A DNA stretch of 26,532 nt from JBEHYA01 sp048498415 (GTDB lineage: Bacteria > Pseudomonadota > Alphaproteobacteria > UBA9219 > RGZA01), in the NCBI GenBank assembly GCA_048498415.1, contig JBEHYA010000016.1, forward strand, positions 1 through 26,532. The letters are read 5' to 3'. Under the pieces are notes generated by a model. The model did not search any database, was not told the DNA's origin, and saw only the letters and a program-made list of their open reading frames with translations. Numbering within the stretch: position 1 is the first letter of the stretch; each line of letters opens with the position of its first letter. The position numbers were made by a program, and so were the translations under genes. Below, one piece after another: positions 6,998 through 16,291 of this stretch.

Positions 6998-8235
6998 GCG
7001 CGGAACTTGTAATCGACAAACTGGGCGGCGAGGGCGATGGCGTGGCGGGCTATGAAGGCCGCGCGCTGTTCGTGCCCTTCACGCTGCCGGGCGAACAGGT
7101 GATTGCCGATATTGTCTTGCACAAGCGCGAGACCGATGTGGTGGTGAAAGAGATCAGGAACCCCAGCCCAGCGCGCGTGGCCCCGCCATGCCCCCATTTC
7201 ACGCGCTGCGGCGGCTGCAAGATGCAGCATATGGAGCTGGGGTTTTATACCAACTGGAAGCTTTCCAAACTGGCATTCATGCTGGAACGCGCCGGCATCA
7301 AAACGCCGCCGATTGAAGCCGTGCTCACGCCCCCGCATTCCCGCCGCCGCGCCGTGTTTACGGCGGCCAAACACCATGGCGCGCTCACGCTTGGCTTTAA
7401 TGAACGCGCCAGCCGGCATCTGATTGATATCCAGAGCTGCACGGTCGTGCGGCCCGCCATCGAAAAACTGCTCGCGCCGCTTCGCGCGCTGCTGGCCGAT
7501 ATTTTAAACGATGGTGAGAGCCTGCACGCGCATGTGACGGAACATGATGGCGTGGTGCAGATTGTTTTTTTAGGCCTCGATTTTTCGCGCGAGGCCGAAC
7601 AGAAAATTGTTGGCTGGGCCACGGCGCACGGCGTGGGCAGTGTGTATAGCCGCACATCCAAGCAGGGGCTGGTCACGATTGCAGAACTCAACCGCCTGCA
7701 CATGACCTATGGCGATTACACGCTTTACCCGCCGCCCGGCGGCTTTTTGCAGGCGAGCGCCGAGATTGAAAGCGCGATGCAGGATTATATTGCCCAGCAT
7801 TTAAAGGGCGTGAAGGATTTTGCCGATTTATTCTGCGGCGCCGGCACCTTCACATTAGCGCAAGCCGCCAAAGCGCATGTGCTGGCGGTGGATGCCGATG
7901 GCGATGCGATTGCCGCGCTGCGCGAAGCCGCAAAAATCGACCCCACCATCAAAATCGAAAAACGCAACCTCTTCAACGAGCCGCTCACGCCGATTGAACT
8001 CAAAGATATGGATGCCGTGGTGATCGACCCGCCCCGCGCCGGCGCCGAAGCGCAGATGGCCCAGCTCGCCAAATCAAAAGTAAAGAAGGTGATTGCAATC
8101 AGCTGCAACCCGCAAAGCTTCCTCCGCGATGCGCAGCTGCTGCTGGATGGCGGCTACCAGTTCACCCATGTGAAACTGTTCGACCAGTTTTTATGGTCGC
8201 CGCATATCGAGTTGATTGGGGTGTTTACTAGATAA
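6994..8235 (+). CDS. RlmD/TrmA-family class I SAM-dependent uridine-C5 RNA methyltransferase
   Basis: A 413-residue protein of the RumA/RumB/TrmA family, which makes 5-methyluridine in 23S rRNA or tRNA. An N-terminal TRAM-like stretch (GEGDGVAGYEGRALFVPFTL) is followed by the iron-sulfur cysteines CPHFTRCGGC (about residues 66-75), with a further candidate ligand in IQSCTVV. The methyltransferase core shows FCGAGTFTLAQAA (about 284-296), DPPRAGAEA (about 346-354) and the catalytic ISCNPQSFLRD. The start is GTG at 6994, overlapping the thioesterase stop. Which uridine is modified cannot be told from sequence alone, so I give no gene symbol. A GAAA-loop hairpin pair follows the stop directly. 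Confidence 0.9.
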   Translation: MSAELVIDKLGGEGDGVAGYEGRALFVPFTLPGEQVIADIVLHKRETDVVVKEIRNPSPARVAPPCPHFTRCGGCKMQHMELGFYTNWKLSKLAFMLERAGIKTPPIEAVLTPPHSRRRAVFTAAKHHGALTLGFNERASRHLIDIQSCTVVRPAIEKLLAPLRALLADILNDGESLHAHVTEHDGVVQIVFLGLDFSREAEQKIVGWATAHGVGSVYSRTSKQGLVTIAELNRLHMTYGDYTLYPPPGGFLQASAEIESAMQDYIAQHLKGVKDFADLFCGAGTFTLAQAAKAHVLAVDADGDAIAALREAAKIDPTIKIEKRNLFNEPLTPIELKDMDAVVIDPPRAGAEAQMAQLAKSKVKKVIAISCNPQSFLRDAQLLLDGGYQFTHVKLFDQFLWSPHIELIGVFTR

Positions 8236-8241
8236 AAGTAT

Positions 8242-8314
8242 GCCCCGTTGAAAAACGGGGCCCATCCATCGGCATTCGGAATGTGGAGAAATGGGCCCCG
8301 GCTTTCGCCGGGGC
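8242..8314. repeat. GAAA-loop hairpin pair, family 2, between convergent genes
   Basis: Hairpin 8242-8261 (GCCCCGTT-GAAA-AACGGGGC) and hairpin 8295-8314 (GCCCCGGC-TTTC-GCCGGGGC) form an inverted pair, with inner arms GGGCCCAT...ATGGGCCC. It begins 7 bp after the RNA methyltransferase stop and ends 12 bp before the aconitase stop on the other strand. A two-way transcription barrier is plausible. Confidence 0.75.
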
Positions 8315-8326
8315 TTACAATTTCAA

Positions 8327-11032
<2,706 letters not shown>

Positions 11033-11268
11033 GGGCAAAAGACTCCGATAAGCTTAAAAACAGGGATGGGACTGCGAAAAGAACGGTAAATCAGAGAGTT
11101 ATCAGTGGCGCCGTTAACAAGAAGTGAACAGCTTGGTGATATATGTAAGCAGGTCACGTGCTGGCGCCAATCGTGAATTTCCCTCCAAGAATCTGCGCAA
11201 ATTTACTTTCAATTAATTTCGCCCGCGCTATATCATGAAGTCAAGCCTTCCATAATCAGTTGTATCTC
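11033..11268. promoter_or_regulatory. Divergent control region between acnA and the T4BSS locus
   Basis: This 236-bp gap has no gene and is more AT-rich than its neighbours. It holds two GANTC sites (GACTC 11041-11045; GAATC 11189-11193), about one more than chance would give. A possible rightward -10 element, TATCAT at 11231-11236, has only a weak -35 (TTTCAA, 11208-11213). No strong hairpin is seen. Promoters for both flanking genes must lie here, but I cannot place them with certainty. Confidence 0.4.
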
Positions 11269-11724
11269 ATGTCCGATAGCGATTTGCCCAATAATGATTC
11301 TGCCGCGCGTGCGGGTTCGCCCACCATGGGCATGCCGTCATGGACGGAGCAGGACGAGCAGCTCACCGCGCTCTGGCAAAAAGGTGACAAACCCGAAATG
11401 ATCGCGCAGGTGCTCAACCGCTCGGTCGCCGCCGTGATGACGCGCGCCGCGCGCCTCGGCCTGCAACGTCGTTTTGCACCCGGAAGAAAACCGAAGAAGC
11501 TTGGTTATGACGACATGAACCAGGCGAATCTGCGCAATATGGCGCGCCTGACCGCGCAGATGCAGACCGTGCAGCCGCAGCTCTCGCACCGTATCTGCCT
11601 CATGTGCCTCACGCGCTTCCAGTCGCAGGGCCGTCACAACCGCATTTGCCAAAGCTGCAAGGACAGCCCGGAATACCGCTCGGCCTCGGGCCTGCCGGAT
11701 GTCGATATCGGGCGCGGCGAATAA
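11269..11724 (+). CDS. GcrA-like cell-cycle transcription regulator with C-terminal zinc ribbon
   Basis: A 151-residue probable DNA-binding regulator. Residues 24-65 follow the GcrA pattern: SWTEQDEQLTALWQKG, then IAQVLNRS, then a second helix ending ARLGL. A basic linker follows (RRFAPGRKPKKLG). The C-terminal part has four cysteines with zinc-ribbon spacing, C110-x2-C113-x13-C127-x2-C130, around a GRHNRIC core. Caulobacter GcrA binds sigma-70 and acts at promoters carrying methylated GANTC. The usual VIGK of the recognition helix is replaced (VMTRAARLGL), so this is a GcrA-like paralogue rather than a certain GcrA. I chose ATG 11269 over the TTG at 11260. Its stop is 3 bp before dotI, so it heads the secretion-system operon. 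Confidence 0.72.
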   Translation: MSDSDLPNNDSAARAGSPTMGMPSWTEQDEQLTALWQKGDKPEMIAQVLNRSVAAVMTRAARLGLQRRFAPGRKPKKLGYDDMNQANLRNMARLTAQMQTVQPQLSHRICLMCLTRFQSQGRHNRICQSCKDSPEYRSASGLPDVDIGRGE

Positions 11725-11727
11725 GCC

Positions 11728-12375
11728 ATGCAAAAGCAAGACGCCATTCAAACCGTTATGTCGCGCAACAGCTTCTACCGCGACGGCTATCGCGCCATGC
11801 TGCGTGTGGCTCTCGTGCAGGGCGCGGTCATTCTTCTGCTTATTGTCATTATTATCGCCATGATCCTGACGGCGAGCGAGAAGCGCGTTTATTTTGCCAC
11901 CAACATCGATGGCCGCATCATGCCCATGCAGCCCATCGACAAAAACTTCTTCAATGACGACCAGGTGCTGACCTGGGTCGCGAAAAGCGCGCGCGAAGTC
12001 ATGCAGATGGATTACATGAATTACAAGACGACGCTGGACAAGGCGAACAGCAAGTTCACCTTGCAGGGCCGCGCCGATTTCAACAAAGCGCTTACCGATT
12101 CCCGCATTCTTGAAGCTATCGAACGCAACAAGCTGGTCAGCCAGCTGCAGCCGGATGGCTCGCCCCAGATCATCGATCGCGGCCTGAATAAAAACGGCGC
12201 GTATTCATGGTACATCCGCATGCCGGTCAGCATTATTTATGATGGCGAAGCGCCGCCGCAGCCCGCACACGGCATGCGGCAGGTGCGCGTTGACCGCGTC
12301 GATTTTCTGGAAAATCCGGAAGGCATCGCCTTCGCACAATGGGTGATCGGCACCACGGGCCCCGTCGCCCGCTAA
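11728..12375 (+). CDS. dotI: DotI/IcmL-like T4BSS inner-membrane protein
   Basis: A 215-residue bitopic protein of the Dot/Icm (type IVB) inner-membrane complex. The N-terminal cytoplasmic signature is RNSFYRDGYR (residues 13-22), like Legionella IcmL. One TM segment spans about 28-48, followed by the family's ATNIDGRIMPMQPIDKNFF. The periplasmic domain carries the expected strand-rich end (YSWYIRMPVSIIYDG; IAFAQWVIGTTG). It begins 3 bp after the GcrA-like gene and is followed 14 bp later by a second family member. In R64 and Legionella, homologues form ring-shaped assemblies on the periplasmic side. This copy is closest to the canonical DotI. Confidence 0.9.
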   Translation: MQKQDAIQTVMSRNSFYRDGYRAMLRVALVQGAVILLLIVIIIAMILTASEKRVYFATNIDGRIMPMQPIDKNFFNDDQVLTWVAKSAREVMQMDYMNYKTTLDKANSKFTLQGRADFNKALTDSRILEAIERNKLVSQLQPDGSPQIIDRGLNKNGAYSWYIRMPVSIIYDGEAPPQPAHGMRQVRVDRVDFLENPEGIAFAQWVIGTTGPVAR

Positions 12376-12389
12376 CAGGCTGAACGAGC

Positions 12390-13067
12390 ATGGCTGATAC
12401 CGCAATCCGCGCCCGGCAAATGGTCAAAAGCATTTTTGCGCCCGAGCGCACCGAGCCCGCGGGCAGCCCCGCCATGGCGGGTTTTCTGCGCGGCCTCGTG
12501 ATCACGCAAAGTTATGCCATCGGCCTGCTGCTGCTTTTCACTATTCTCGTCTCGACCGTATTCGCCGATACCACCACGCATTATCTGGTTGTGCTTGATC
12601 GCACCGGATTCCCCACCAAGGTGGAACGCCTGCTGGCGCTGGATTCGCCCAATCTCACGCGCACCGCCATTACCAACAAGGCCATGCACATTGCCACCCA
12701 GGTGCTTAGTTATGGCTTTAATAATGCGGATGCGCGGTTGCTGGCCGCCCAGCAGCTTTTCACCCCGGAAGCCTGGAAAGAATTCGTGCATGCCAATCTG
12801 GAAGCCGGCAAGCTGGACGTTTTAAAGACCCGCCAGCAGATCCTCTCCACCGTCGCCCGCAAGGGCGCCGTGATCGTCTCGGAAGGCTATGACCCGGTGA
12901 AGGAGAATTACCGCTGGGTGGTGCAAGTGCCCGTTATTTCCAGTTATTTGGCCGGCAGCGATTCATTGCCGCGCAAAATCGTGCTGACCCTCACGTTTAT
13001 CCGCATGCCGACCGACCAATATAAGGAAGGCGTGGCGATCGACGGCTGGAAAGAGTCCCCGGGCTAA
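12390..13067 (+). CDS. Second DotI/IcmL-like protein (possible DotJ/IcmM position)
   Basis: A 225-residue paralogue of the preceding gene product. It has a longer, basic cytoplasmic N-terminus (residues 1-34), one TM at about 36-58, then a full periplasmic IcmL-type domain: FTPEAWKEFVHANLEAGKLD (about 131-150), GAVIVSEGYDP, and YRWVVQVPVIS. It lacks the FYRDGYR signature of the first copy. In Legionella the partner gene dotJ/icmM sits beside dotI, but its product has essentially only the TM part. Here the partner keeps the whole periplasmic domain. It is co-transcribed with dotI, and a 296-bp gap to dotH follows. Its exact equivalence to DotJ is inference. Confidence 0.82.
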   Translation: MADTAIRARQMVKSIFAPERTEPAGSPAMAGFLRGLVITQSYAIGLLLLFTILVSTVFADTTTHYLVVLDRTGFPTKVERLLALDSPNLTRTAITNKAMHIATQVLSYGFNNADARLLAAQQLFTPEAWKEFVHANLEAGKLDVLKTRQQILSTVARKGAVIVSEGYDPVKENYRWVVQVPVISSYLAGSDSLPRKIVLTLTFIRMPTDQYKEGVAIDGWKESPG

Positions 13068-13075
13068 TATGAATC

Positions 13076-13181
13076 CCCCTCCCACCGGGAGGGGTTAGGG
13101 GAGGGAGAAGCCTTTCCATTAATCTCGTCCTTCGTTTTCTGAGAGGCCTTTCCCGCCCCCAGCCCCTCCCGGTGGGAGGGG
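13076..13181. repeat. Composite two-hairpin repeat, family 1, inside the T4BSS locus
   Basis: Hairpins 13076-13094 (CCCCTCCC-ACC-GGGAGGGG) and 13163-13181 (CCCCTCCC-GGT-GGGAGGGG) are exact reverse complements of each other across 68 bp. The inner edges again mirror (TTAGGGGAGGG against CCCGCCCCCAG). The same design occurs at 1741-1841. It begins 8 bp after the second dotI-like stop and may weaken or end that transcript before dotH. Confidence 0.78.
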
Positions 13182-13216
13182 AGTTAGGCCGTGTTTGGCT
13201 GGGATGATTTTTCTGC

Positions 13217-13370
13217 GAATCAAAAAATAACCAATTCTTCGTAATTACATGCGAAATAGATTCCGGTTTGCTGTATCCGCGCCATAGGCCCGAAATAAAA
13301 AGACGCAAATCGGGAAGGCAGCCGTTGACGCGATTCGCAAACAGGATTCTATTAGGATTCGTGATGATTC
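13217..13370 (+). promoter_or_regulatory. Probable dotH promoter with six GANTC sites
   Basis: GANTC occurs at 13217-13221 (GAATC), 13259-13263, 13332-13336, 13345-13349, 13356-13360 and 13366-13370 (all GATTC). A sigma-70-like promoter fits inside: -35 TTGACG at 13325-13330, 17-bp spacer, -10 TCTATT at 13348-13353. The site at 13332 lies in the spacer and the site at 13345 overlaps the -10. The last four sites are 13, 11 and 10 bp apart, near one helical turn. In Caulobacter, GcrA-controlled promoters carry methylated GANTC close to or within the promoter core. The predicted RNA would start only a few bases before the dotH ATG (near-leaderless). Confidence 0.5.
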
Positions 13371-14845
13371 GCGTGTGTTCCCTCAAGTCGCTGGTTTCCG
13401 TCCGGCGGCTGGCCGTTTTCGGTGCCGTTTTGGCGCTCGCTTCCGCATTGCCGCTGGCAGCCTTTGCTGCAACGAACGACCGCGTGCTCCCCGATATTTT
13501 TGTGCGTCCCACCCCGCAAAAGGTGCAGGCCCGCCCCACGGTCATGCCGGGCATGCAGGCCCAGCCCCTGCTGGCGACGGAACCGAATTTAACCGCGACC
13601 AACACCACCAACACGCCGCCCGCCACCAGCACGACGAATGCGCAAGGCAGCGATCCGCTGGCGCCCTCCAGCGGCGGTACCACCACCAATACCAATAATG
13701 GCGGCCCCGGCCCCGCGAACGCCGCCGCGCCTGCACCGCAGGAAAATCCGGCGCCCACGGTGAGCCAGGCGCCTACCGCCGCGCCATCCTCCTACAATCC
13801 GCCTACTACCATCGTGACGCCGGTTGATAACGCCCAACCCTTTGTACCAGCGCCTGCGGTGAACGCCATGGCCAACAGCGCCAGCGAATTCCCGCCGACC
13901 ACCGATAAACCCACGGCCGTGGTGACCACGACCACCACCACCTCGACGCAGCAGCCCCCAAGCGCGTATGAAATGCCGCCGCTGCCCAGCAGCTCGCTGC
14001 AGAACGCGGTGCAGACGGAAGCCGAGCGCGTCTATTACGAACAGCGCCGCAAACAGAAATCCGATACCTTCGAACGCGCCTATGAAGGGCTGGTGCCGCT
14101 GGGCCCCGGCGAAGTGCGCGATACCATGAGCCGTTACGAGCGCACGCAGCGCGCCGCGGTGCCGCCGGCCAACGGCCAGCCGCGCGGGCAGGTGCGCGTC
14201 TCCACGCTTTCGCTCGAACCGGGTTCCGATCCTCCCACCATCAATGTGTCGGCGGGTTATGTGACCACCATCACCATCGTCGATGCCACCGGCCAGCCCT
14301 GGCCGATCATGGATGTGGGTATCGGCGGTAATTTTGAAGTGACCAAAACCGGCGGCGGGCAGGGCTCGACGCATGTTGTGCGCATCATGCCGCTCACACG
14401 CTTTGGCTTCGGTAACTTATCAATCGTGCTGCAAGATCTGCCCACGCCAATCATCTTCAAGCTGGCAAGCGGCGGCACCACGGTGGATTACCGCTTCGAT
14501 GGCCGCGTGCCGAAACTCGGCCCCAACGCCAAGATGTCGCTGATCGATAGCCGCCGTGGGCTGCAAGCGGGCGGTGCCACCATCATGAGCTTCCTCGATA
14601 ACGCGCCGCCGCCCGATGCAAAACGTGTGAAGGTCGTTGGCACCGATGCCCGCACGCTGGCGTGGACGGTAGGCGACCGCATGTATGTCCGCACGCCCCT
14701 TACCATGCTTTCGCCCAGCTGGGATTCAAGCGTGTCGTCGGCCGATGGCACCACGGTTTACGAACTGCACGATACGCCGGCGTTGCTGATGTCGGATAAC
14801 GGCGCGCTCATTCGCGCCCGCATCGCGGAAAGAGAAGAAGAGTAA
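13364..14845 (+). CDS. dotH: DotH/IcmK-like T4BSS periplasmic core protein
   Basis: With ATG 13364 the protein has 493 residues; longer in-frame TTG starts would bury the signal peptide. Residues 1-35 form a Sec signal (RRLAVFGAVLALASALPLAAFA, cleavage about AFA/AT). A long Pro/Thr/Asn/Ala-rich stretch spans about 60-215. The conserved C-terminal DotH domain begins near 287 (DPPTINVSAGYVTTITIVDA, then TGQPWPIMDVGIGGNF) and runs to about 470. DotH, with DotG and the lipoproteins DotC/DotD, builds the envelope-spanning core channel. Legionella DotH is about 360 residues, so the linker explains the extra length. ATTAGGAT lies just upstream. There is only a 3-bp gap to dotG. Confidence 0.9.
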   Translation: MIRVCSLKSLVSVRRLAVFGAVLALASALPLAAFAATNDRVLPDIFVRPTPQKVQARPTVMPGMQAQPLLATEPNLTATNTTNTPPATSTTNAQGSDPLAPSSGGTTTNTNNGGPGPANAAAPAPQENPAPTVSQAPTAAPSSYNPPTTIVTPVDNAQPFVPAPAVNAMANSASEFPPTTDKPTAVVTTTTTTSTQQPPSAYEMPPLPSSSLQNAVQTEAERVYYEQRRKQKSDTFERAYEGLVPLGPGEVRDTMSRYERTQRAAVPPANGQPRGQVRVSTLSLEPGSDPPTINVSAGYVTTITIVDATGQPWPIMDVGIGGNFEVTKTGGGQGSTHVVRIMPLTRFGFGNLSIVLQDLPTPIIFKLASGGTTVDYRFDGRVPKLGPNAKMSLIDSRRGLQAGGATIMSFLDNAPPPDAKRVKVVGTDARTLAWTVGDRMYVRTPLTMLSPSWDSSVSSADGTTVYELHDTPALLMSDNGALIRARIAEREEE

Positions 14846-14848
14846 CCC

Positions 14849-16258
14849 ATGACCGACAATCTCGACGATTTCGACAATGATTTCGACGAAGCCACCGTGC
14901 AGCGTGCGCCCCAAGCCGCGCCGAAGCCCGGCATGGCCGGCAATTTAAAAGCCGCGTGGCACGGCAGCCCGCTGTTCAAATTATTTATCCTTGTGATTGG
15001 CGTTGGCGCTTTGGCCGCCGCTGTTATTGGCGTTCTGTCGGGCGGCGGCGATCAGCGCAAGAACGGCGTGAATGTGGGCGATACCCCCGGCATTACCGCC
15101 ATCCCCGGCACCGCCGCGGTGCCGGAATATAATAATGCCGTCAAAGATGCCTCGCAGCAGCGGGCGGATGAAGCCATCAAGGCGAATACCAGCGCGCTGC
15201 CCACGCCGGTGGGCAACGATGCCAATCTGAACGGCCTCGGCAACAACACGCCGGCGCCGGGCTACGACCAGCTCACCGAATTCAAGGGCGCCACGCCGCA
15301 GGACAACACCAGCCTGCCGAACGGCCAGCCGCAGCAGCCGGTGGAAGCGGTGGATGCCGACCTTTTAGGCAAGATGCAGAACCAGATGACGGCGATGTTT
15401 GATAGCTGGAAGCCGGAAGGCGTGCGTCTGGTGCAGGTTGTTGACCCCGGTTCTTTGGCGAAAGCGGAAACCGCGGTCGCCACCACCGGCGCCGCCGCGC
15501 CCGCGCGCGTGCTGGTTCCCGCAGGCACGATTGCGTATGCCCAGCTGATGATGGAAGCGAATTCCGACGCGCCCGGCCCCATTCTGGCGGAAGTGATGTC
15601 GGGCCCGTTCACGGGCGCGCGCGCCATCGGCACGTTTGAAGTCACGCGCGAATATTTAATCCTGCACTTCACCAAGCTCAGCTACCACAAGAAGGATTAC
15701 CAGATCGACGCGCTGGCGATCGATCCCAACACCACGCTGGGCGCGTTGGTGACGGAAAAAGATAATCGCTATTTTACACGCGTGATTTTACCCTCGGCGG
15801 CTGCTTTCCTCGAAGGCTTTGGCAGCGCCATCGGTTCGTCGCCGACCACCATCGTCAATTCCAATGGCGATGCGATTGTGCTGCAATCGACCCGCCAGGG
15901 CGTGAAGGAAGGTATCTACCGCGGTATTTCGGAAAGCGCGAACACCGTGGGCGGATTCTTACGTGACGAAGCGGCGGCGACCAAACCGCTTATTCGTGTG
16001 GCGACCGGTACCCCCATGGGCCTCTTCTTCGTTAATTCCATGACGGATGACAGCACGAATGGCCAGCCCATCCAGACCCCCATTGCGGCCCAACCCGGCC
16101 TTGTTAATTCAGTGGTTTCGGCCCCGAACGCCACGGGGGTATTAAACGCTACGGGCACCGGTATTCCGGGGGGTGCTCAATCCTCTCTTGCGAATAGTGG
16201 GGTAAGCGTCATACAAACTACTCCGCGGGCACCGACGACGGTCATTACCCCCCGCTAG
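14849..16258 (+). CDS. dotG: DotG/IcmE-like T4BSS core channel protein (short form)
   Basis: 469 residues: an acidic cytoplasmic N-terminus (LDDFDNDFDEA), one TM at about 42-63 (LFKLFILVIGVGALAAAVIG), a periplasmic linker to about 215, then a VirB10/TrbI-like domain at about 220-390. Visible features of that domain are VPAGTIAYAQLMMEANSDAP, GPFTGARAIGTFEV and LPSAAAFLEGFGSAIG. DotG is the VirB10-like central channel of T4BSS. Legionella DotG is about 1,050 residues because of a long pentapeptide-type repeat region, which is absent here. The Ser/Thr/Pro C-terminal tail after about 390 is low in complexity. The gene follows dotH by 3 bp and precedes dotF by 33 bp, in the standard K-E-G order. 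Confidence 0.9.
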   Translation: MTDNLDDFDNDFDEATVQRAPQAAPKPGMAGNLKAAWHGSPLFKLFILVIGVGALAAAVIGVLSGGGDQRKNGVNVGDTPGITAIPGTAAVPEYNNAVKDASQQRADEAIKANTSALPTPVGNDANLNGLGNNTPAPGYDQLTEFKGATPQDNTSLPNGQPQQPVEAVDADLLGKMQNQMTAMFDSWKPEGVRLVQVVDPGSLAKAETAVATTGAAAPARVLVPAGTIAYAQLMMEANSDAPGPILAEVMSGPFTGARAIGTFEVTREYLILHFTKLSYHKKDYQIDALAIDPNTTLGALVTEKDNRYFTRVILPSAAAFLEGFGSAIGSSPTTIVNSNGDAIVLQSTRQGVKEGIYRGISESANTVGGFLRDEAAATKPLIRVATGTPMGLFFVNSMTDDSTNGQPIQTPIAAQPGLVNSVVSAPNATGVLNATGTGIPGGAQSSLANSGVSVIQTTPRAPTTVITPR

Positions 16259-16291
16259 TTTGTTAAAATACGCCAATTGACGAGGTAAGCT

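Noticed and set aside
11033..11268. GANTC enrichment also in the acnA/gcrA-like control region
   Set aside because: Two sites in 236 bp is close to the chance expectation of about one, so this is not evidence by itself, unlike the dotH cluster.
13268..13363. N-terminal extension of dotH from a TTG at 13268
   Set aside because: It would place 32 charged residues before the signal peptide and overlap the proposed promoter; ATG 13364 gives a normal Sec signal.
13589..14374. 261-residue minus-strand open frame, Arg/Gly/His-rich
   Set aside because: Shadow of the low-complexity linker and C-terminal domain of dotH; no start signal or recognisable domain.
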